DNA of 10,223 nt from Candidatus Gastranaerophilales bacterium (GTDB lineage Bacteria; Cyanobacteriota; Vampirovibrionia; Gastranaerophilales; Gastranaerophilaceae). The DNA lies in assembly GCA_947630355.1 (NCBI GenBank), contig CANRHJ010000061.1, forward strand, positions 1 to 10,223. The letters run 5' to 3'. Shown here in pieces: positions 6,084 through 10,223 of this stretch. Under the pieces are notes generated by a model, which made no database searches, was not told where the DNA came from, and saw nothing but the letters and a program-made list of their open reading frames with translations. The position numbers and the translations under genes are program-made. How positions within the stretch are numbered: position 1 is the stretch's first letter; each line of letters starts with the position of its first letter.

Positions 6084-7493
6084 ATGAGTAATAACGGTAC
6101 TTTAATGCAAGCGCAGATGCTGATTGACCAGGAACAATACGAAAAAGCATATGAAATGCTTCAAAACGCATACGAAAAGATGAAGGATGATGCTGAATAT
6201 CTTGAAAAAACGGCACTTTTAGCAAAAACTTTAGACAAAAAAGAGGATGCTGCAAAGTATTGGGAAGAACTTGTTGCGGTTAATCCCGATTCTCTCATCG
6301 GTTATTCAGAATTATTGGATATTTATAGCGGAAAAGATAATTATAAATATTACATTACAAGGGCAAAATATAAAATTTTAAATGATAAAGTTTCTCAATC
6401 TATTGACGATTATAAGAAAGCAATCAATTCAACAACGGATGAAAGCAGTTTAATCAATGCAAGATTTTTACTTGCAAAGGCTTATGAGCATGAGAATAAA
6501 ATTCAAAATGCCATAGATGAATACTATCGAATAATAGAGCAAAAAGATGATATGGCAATATATTATAAGCTGGCTGATTTATACTGCGGAATAAATGACA
6601 GATTTTCCGCCATAAATATACTTGAGCGCGGAGTAAAAGCGTTTCCGGAAGTAAATGAACTTGGTGAATATTTAGCTGCATTATATATAAAAGAGGGCGA
6701 CTATTCCAAAGCATTGGAAAAAGCAAGAAGTCCTTATACAAAGGTAAAAGCTTATTTAATGAACGGTGATAATGATGAAGCATTAAAACTTCTGAGTGAA
6801 AATAAAGACGAAAATAATGCAAATTACTATGCTTTAATGGCTGAATATTATTTTAATATAAAAGATTTAAACAAATGCAGTGAACATATAGATAAGTTTG
6901 AATCGTTATCTCCGCAGAACCCTTTAGTATTCCAAATGAGAGCATTGGTTTGTGATGTTCAGGATGACTCATACGGATATCATTACAATATGGGCAGATG
7001 TTATTCTTATAAGCAGGATTATGAACTGGCTATGGCTGAATATTTAAATGCACATAGGCAAGACCCCGAAAAAAGCGAAGCAATTAAAGAAATAATTAAA
7101 ATCAATGAAGCCTCCGGCGATAAAACAAGTTTGATGGAGTTCTATGAAAAACTGGTACGCCAAGAGCCTGATAATACCTTTGCTTTAAAAGGTTTAGGCG
7201 ATGTTTATGCGGATTTATACGAATTCAGAAATGCGCTTGAATACTACGAAAAGGCTGTAAAAGCAGGCACAACCGATTATGAAATTTACAATAAAATGGG
7301 ATTTGCCTACGAAAAAATAAAAGATTTATCAAGTGCGAAAAAAGCTTATGAAAAGTATCTTGCTCAAGCACCCTTATCTCCCGATACGGAAAAGTTAAAA
7401 GAAAAATTAGCTAAAATGGATACTTCTTCTTCCGCTCCGATAAACAGTGAAGAAGGACTTATTGATAAAATTATGAAGCTTTTCGGCAAATAA
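6084..7493 (+). CDS. Tetratricopeptide-repeat protein of unknown specific function
   Basis: The 469-residue product is built almost wholly of TPR helix pairs, a scaffold for protein-protein binding. Clear units fall at about 6-35, 38-68, 124-156, 157-188, 247-279, 298-330, 333-363, 365-398 and 400-432; typical signatures are YEKAYEMLQNAYEK, ALEYYEKAVKAG and IYNKMGFAYEK. There is no signal peptide or membrane segment, so it should be cytoplasmic. A serine-rich linker (447-456) leads to a short amphipathic C-terminal helix (GLIDKIMKLFGK, 458-469) that could dock to a membrane or partner. The ATG follows AAAGGG eight bases upstream. It diverges from cas9 and its last 23 bp overlap the MFS gene on the other strand. 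Nothing ties it to CRISPR function; a housekeeping role is more likely. Confidence 0.9.
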   Translation: MSNNGTLMQAQMLIDQEQYEKAYEMLQNAYEKMKDDAEYLEKTALLAKTLDKKEDAAKYWEELVAVNPDSLIGYSELLDIYSGKDNYKYYITRAKYKILNDKVSQSIDDYKKAINSTTDESSLINARFLLAKAYEHENKIQNAIDEYYRIIEQKDDMAIYYKLADLYCGINDRFSAINILERGVKAFPEVNELGEYLAALYIKEGDYSKALEKARSPYTKVKAYLMNGDNDEALKLLSENKDENNANYYALMAEYYFNIKDLNKCSEHIDKFESLSPQNPLVFQMRALVCDVQDDSYGYHYNMGRCYSYKQDYELAMAEYLNAHRQDPEKSEAIKEIIKINEASGDKTSLMEFYEKLVRQEPDNTFALKGLGDVYADLYEFRNALEYYEKAVKAGTTDYEIYNKMGFAYEKIKDLSSAKKAYEKYLAQAPLSPDTEKLKEKLAKMDTSSSAPINSEEGLIDKIMKLFGK

Positions 7494-8499
7494 GTTTTAA
7501 TCCGAAGTATATAAATACTGCCGATAATACAACAATGGCAAATATTGTAAGACTGTTATCGGAAGTCAATTTTATTCCCGAAAAATAAGGCATTGAACCT
7601 ATAATAAGTGCTAAAGTTGTTAATCCGAATGCAAACCCCTCTCTGCCTTTTTGCATATTTGCAATCGCGCTGAGTGTTACAGGCATGGTGTAGTTAAAGA
7701 AATAAATCCCTATAATGTATAAGATAGAGTTATTAATGCCGAATGCAATTAAGGGGGATGATATAATAAGTGCCGTAACCGTAACTTTCAGCCACCCGAA
7801 TTTATCCGCTATAATTCCGCCCGTCATTTTGCCAAGAACAACCGCTAAAGTAAGCATAAATAAAAGGTTTAAATTTTCTTTAAAAGGAAGAACCACGCTT
7901 AAACCTATAAAAGACCTTATGGCAATAGCCAAAAGCAAAAGATTTAATATAATAAAAAATTTGTTATATTGCATTTTCCTATATATTGTTTGAGGAAGTT
8001 CTTTATATTTATTAACCAAAATGAAAACGGCGCAGAGAAGAAGTATTATTGCACAATATTCAGGAGATATCAGTTTTTTAACGGCTAAAGCACCTAAAAA
8101 TAAACCCATCGCTCCAGGTGCTACATAAATACCCGGTATTGAAGCCTTATTGCCGGAAAGTTTAAGGCAAATTATACCGCCTCCGACGTGGAACATGGCA
8201 TTACCTATGCCCGATAAAATAACGGCAACAAGTGAAAATTTCCACAATATTGCACCGGAAGCGGTTAAAATACACCCGATAAAAGCACATATATGAGGCT
8301 TTTTATTTTTATCAAAAATATCCCCGAAAAAACTCTGTAAGCCAAATGCAAGTATGTTATAAAGTACAATCAAAAAAAACGTAAATACTTCATCAAATTC
8401 ATTATATCTTATTCCTGAAAGTACGCTTATAACACACGCCATATCAATAAACATGTGAGAAACGGAATATAACCCGACGGTTTTAATTTTGTTTATCAT
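7471..8499 (-). CDS. Major facilitator superfamily transporter
   Basis: Polytopic inner-membrane protein with about 11-12 hydrophobic segments over some 342 residues. MFS hallmarks are a loop FGDIFDKNKK between the second and third helices, and the same motif again in the second half (GGIIADKFG), the positions where the family's motif A repeats. GIGNAMFHVGGG resembles the GxGxxxFHP region of fosmidomycin-resistance-like transporters, so an efflux role is possible, but the substrate is unknown. The frame is open back to a GTG at 8520, but GAGGA at 8510-8506 sits inside that extension and is spaced 6 nt from the ATG at 8499 (3 nt from the ATG at 8502), so I prefer 8499. It overlaps the end of the WG-repeat gene by 17 bp and is the last gene of a three-gene operon. 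At 349 or fewer residues it is short for a 12-helix MFS protein. Confidence 0.85.
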   Translation of the reverse strand: MINKIKTVGLYSVSHMFIDMACVISVLSGIRYNEFDEVFTFFLIVLYNILAFGLQSFFGDIFDKNKKPHICAFIGCILTASGAILWKFSLVAVILSGIGNAMFHVGGGIICLKLSGNKASIPGIYVAPGAMGLFLGALAVKKLISPEYCAIILLLCAVFILVNKYKELPQTIYRKMQYNKFFIILNLLLLAIAIRSFIGLSVVLPFKENLNLLFMLTLAVVLGKMTGGIIADKFGWLKVTVTALIISSPLIAFGINNSILYIIGIYFFNYTMPVTLSAIANMQKGREGFAFGLTTLALIIGSMPYFSGIKLTSDNSLTIFAIVVLSAVFIYFGLKLICRKAS

Positions 8500-9589
8500 C
8501 ATTATTCCTCTTAATTTCACGTCTTATTGACCTAAATGCCAAGAATATCAACCATATAAGAAAGATTAATGAGACATATACAATCTTTGTTTTTGCTATT
8601 TCCGTTTTGTTTTCTTTATTTTGTCTTATGTCATCATTTAAATCCGCATAAGCCGCATTTGCGTTATTTAATTCTGATTTTGTATTTTCCTGTTGTTTTA
8701 CTTCTTTTTTCGGCTCATTTTTTTGTTCTTGCCCTTCTTTGTACCTTTTTAATTCTTCCAAGATTTTTCTTTTAGCTTGTGTATCCAAAATGCGAACGGA
8801 TGCAATTCCGTTATGAAAATCACTTGCAGTTACATATTTAGGCGGGATAACTGTTTTCCCTGTCTTATCAATATAACCGTATGAATCATGTTCAAAATCG
8901 ATACAAGCGAGTCCTTCCGAAAACGGACACAAGTAATATCCTTTAATTTTAAAAGCAATTTCGCCTTTTTTATTAATATACCCCAATTCTCCATTATCTA
9001 ATTCTACAGGGGCAAGTCCTTCATGAAATTCACTTCTTTGAAAACATTTATGTTTTTCCCAATAAGCATTATCATAATTTCTGTTAGTATAACATAATGC
9101 TCCAAAAAATTGAGGCTTAATAACCCAATTTTCATTTTTATCAATAAACCCTAATTTATTATCTTTAATGGCTCCGGCAAGACCTTCACTAAAATTTAAA
9201 ACTAAATCATACTTTGGCTCTATAACCCAATTACCTTTTTCATTTATTATTCCCCATTTCTTGTCTTTTGTCATTACTGCGGTTGTACCGTTTTTAAAAT
9301 CCCAATCGCCCGACCGAAATTGCGGTTCTATTATTGTATTGCCTTTTTCATCTCTATAACCGACTAAACCGTTATTATCATAAAATCTTACTATTGACCT
9401 TTCGTTTGGGGATTGTTTTTTGAAATATGATTGATAAATTGCTTCTGCCTGTTTTTCGGGAACTATTTTCCCTGTTTTATCTATATAAGCTTGTTTTGAA
9501 TAATAAATTTCAGGTGAAATAACATCCGCATTTGCGGTTTGTATTGATATAATTAACGTTAAAACGGTTAAAACTATTAACTTTTTCAT
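8483..9589 (-). CDS. Exported WG-repeat protein with C-terminal membrane anchor
   Basis: The 368-residue product starts with a Sec signal peptide (KK, hydrophobic core, likely cleavage after ANA at about 21). The body (about 34-270) holds five or six WG repeats: GLVGYRDEKGNTIIEPQF (75-91), KWGIINEKGNWVIEPKY (111-127), KLGFIDKNENWVIKPQF (145-161), ELGYINKKGEIAF (201-213) and SYGYIDKTGKTVIPPKY (236-252), separated by F..GLA linkers. These fold as beta-rich modules of poorly known function, often extracytoplasmic. A charged Glu/Lys/Gln-rich, probably helical stretch (270-330) leads to one membrane span (about 334-353) and a basic tail (RSIRREIKRNN), so the repeats should face the periplasm or outside. 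GGAG eight bases before the ATG lies within the end of the upstream gene. It is coupled to the membrane protein upstream (2-bp gap) and overlaps the transporter downstream. Confidence 0.9.
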   Translation of the reverse strand: MKKLIVLTVLTLIISIQTANADVISPEIYYSKQAYIDKTGKIVPEKQAEAIYQSYFKKQSPNERSIVRFYDNNGLVGYRDEKGNTIIEPQFRSGDWDFKNGTTAVMTKDKKWGIINEKGNWVIEPKYDLVLNFSEGLAGAIKDNKLGFIDKNENWVIKPQFFGALCYTNRNYDNAYWEKHKCFQRSEFHEGLAPVELDNGELGYINKKGEIAFKIKGYYLCPFSEGLACIDFEHDSYGYIDKTGKTVIPPKYVTASDFHNGIASVRILDTQAKRKILEELKRYKEGQEQKNEPKKEVKQQENTKSELNNANAAYADLNDDIRQNKENKTEIAKTKIVYVSLIFLIWLIFLAFRSIRREIKRNNDDKQN

Positions 9590-9591
9590 AT

Positions 9592-9921
9592 TTATATCTC
9601 CATAATTATTAATCCGATTAAAAAAGAAACCGCATTCATTAAAAAAGACAGCTTAAAAAACGGCAGTTTAAACTCTTTTAAAGTGAATTTTAAAAACAAA
9701 TATTCAAATAAAATCACTATAAATTCACAAAACAAAATGTAATAAAACCCGTAATCTCCCACTTTATCCATAGTTTTTGATAACGTAAAATTTAATGCGG
9801 GGTTAGAAATTACATTTGCAATAAGTGCAAACAAATAAACTTTTTTATCCTTTATTCCGACAAGGCAAATTAGTGCTAATTCAATTATTACGGTATAAAT
9901 CAATGCTTTTAAATATAACAT
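9592..9921 (-). CDS. Small polytopic membrane protein, hypothetical
   Basis: 109 residues with four likely membrane helices (about 5-22, 28-48, 60-79, 88-107). Charges are few and sit in the short loops (KDKK at 24-27; KTMDK at 49-53; KEFK about 82-85). A conserved-looking NVISNPALNF follows the second helix and FCEFIVILFEYLF puts two glutamates in the third. I do not recognise the family. It is the first gene of the operon, with the WG-repeat gene starting 2 bp after its stop, so the two products plausibly act together in the membrane. The ATG at 9921 has only a weak ribosome binding site (GGGCGAAGA), but a -10 hexamer lies at a suitable distance. Confidence 0.75.
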   Translation of the reverse strand: MLYLKALIYTVIIELALICLVGIKDKKVYLFALIANVISNPALNFTLSKTMDKVGDYGFYYILFCEFIVILFEYLFLKFTLKEFKLPFFKLSFLMNAVSFLIGLIIMEI

Positions 9922-9947
9922 TCTTCGCCCTATAAGTGAATATATTA

Positions 9948-9953
9948 ATTATA
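9948..9953 (-). promoter_or_regulatory. Candidate -10 box of the membrane protein/WG/MFS operon
   Basis: A perfect TATAAT on the minus strand, preceded by an unusual GGGGG run. Initiation near 9941 gives a leader of about 20 nt before the ATG at 9921. No good -35 is visible at 17 bp (TACTTG); TTTACT at 19 bp is the best alternative. Confidence 0.4.
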
Positions 9954-10017
9954 CCCCCATCAAAAAACAACAAGTAAAAATATTTCATCAGGCACTTTAA
10001 GTTTTTTTTTTAGAATG

Positions 10018-10023
10018 GATAAT
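10018..10023 (+). promoter_or_regulatory. Weak candidate -10 box for gpmI
   Basis: GATAAT lies directly downstream of a run of ten T residues (10002-10011), which may act as a flexible upstream element. No convincing -35 is present. The ribosome binding site for gpmI is the AAAGGGA at about 10044-10050. Confidence 0.25.
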
Positions 10024-10056
10024 AAATATATAAGGATATTAAAAAAGGGAAACATT

Positions 10057-10223
10057 ATGACAAAAAGAGTTTTGCTTTGTATTATGGACGGGTGGGGAAT
10101 AAGTAAAGACAGCCCAAAAGATGCAACAAAAGTTGCACAGACTCCGAATTTAGATAAATTTTATAAAACAGAACCCAATATTCAAATATTTGCTGACGGC
10201 GAACACGTAGGGCTCCCCGACGG
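10057..10223 (+). CDS. gpmI: 2,3-bisphosphoglycerate-independent phosphoglycerate mutase, N-terminal part (cut by window edge)
   Basis: Interconverts 3- and 2-phosphoglycerate in glycolysis in the cytoplasm, using manganese and a phosphoserine intermediate. Only about 55 codons are visible. The start MTKRVLLCIMDGWGI carries the family's N-terminal metal-binding aspartate (D11 in CIMDGWG); AQTPNLDKFY matches the conserved (A)xTPxxD segment; and DGEHVGLPDG leads into the usual GLPxGQMGNSEVGH block holding the catalytic serine, which falls beyond the window. ATG preceded by AAAGGGA at 7 nt. It reads away from the membrane protein operon and is a chromosomal housekeeping gene, so the CRISPR locus sits in ordinary genomic surroundings. 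Confidence 0.93.
   Translation, partial: MTKRVLLCIMDGWGISKDSPKDATKVAQTPNLDKFYKTEPNIQIFADGEHVGLPD

Noticed and set aside
6454..6822. Minus-strand open frame within the TPR gene.
   Set aside because: Leu/His-rich shadow of the TPR coding strand, with no start signals or family features.
7482..7507. TTCGG/CCGAA inverted repeat as a bidirectional terminator between TPR and MFS genes.
   Set aside because: Only 5-6 bp with a 15-nt loop and no T-run on either strand.
8500..8520. GTG at 8520 as the start of the MFS gene.
   Set aside because: No ribosome site precedes it, whereas GAGGA lies within this extension at proper distance from the ATG at 8499.
10002..10011. Run of ten T as an intrinsic terminator.
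   Set aside because: No gene ends upstream on this strand and no stable hairpin precedes it; the region lies between divergent genes.

Overview
The window carries a complete type II-C CRISPR-Cas locus from an AT-rich bacterium, followed by ordinary chromosomal genes. Cas9 with an unmistakable RuvC/HNH architecture, Cas1 and Cas2 are present. No csn2 or cas4 is visible, which is the II-C layout. The host is clearly bacterial with very low GC. An exported WG-repeat protein, a large cytoplasmic TPR protein and a phosphoglycerate mutase start would suit an uncultured gut lineage such as Gastranaerophilales/Melainabacteria or similar, but this is a weak guess from gene style, not a demonstrated affiliation.

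Layout. (1) 1-1438: CRISPR array with 22 identical 36-bp repeats and 21 complete spacers; the array runs off the left edge. The repeat sense (5' GTTTTGATTTT, 3' TGTTATAAT) puts crRNA transcription on the + strand, and every repeat ends in a perfect extended -10 promoter element. (2) 1439-1610: a non-coding stretch holding a tracrRNA gene on the same strand as the array, with its own candidate promoter, a clear anti-repeat and a strong 12-bp stem in the tail. (3) 5958-1611, minus strand: cas9-cas1-cas2, read towards the tracrRNA and array. (4) 5959-6083: a divergent promoter region between cas9 and a TPR gene. (5) 6084-7493: TPR-repeat protein, plus strand. (6) 9921-7471, minus strand: a tight three-gene operon (small polytopic membrane protein, exported WG-repeat protein, MFS transporter) whose end overlaps the end of the TPR gene. 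(7) 10057 onward: start of gpmI, cut by the right edge.

How it works together. Cas1 and Cas2 would insert new spacers. The array gives short crRNAs from repeat-embedded promoters; the adjacent tracrRNA pairs with the repeat part and loads Cas9, whose catalytic residues are all present. The most interesting point is geometry: last spacer, last repeat, anti-repeat and tracrRNA tail lie in that order on one strand within about 200 bp, so a read-through transcript from the penultimate repeat would be a naturally fused single-guide RNA. Two spacers are also near-duplicates (25 of 30 positions), and the spacers as a set are strongly A-rich on the crRNA strand.
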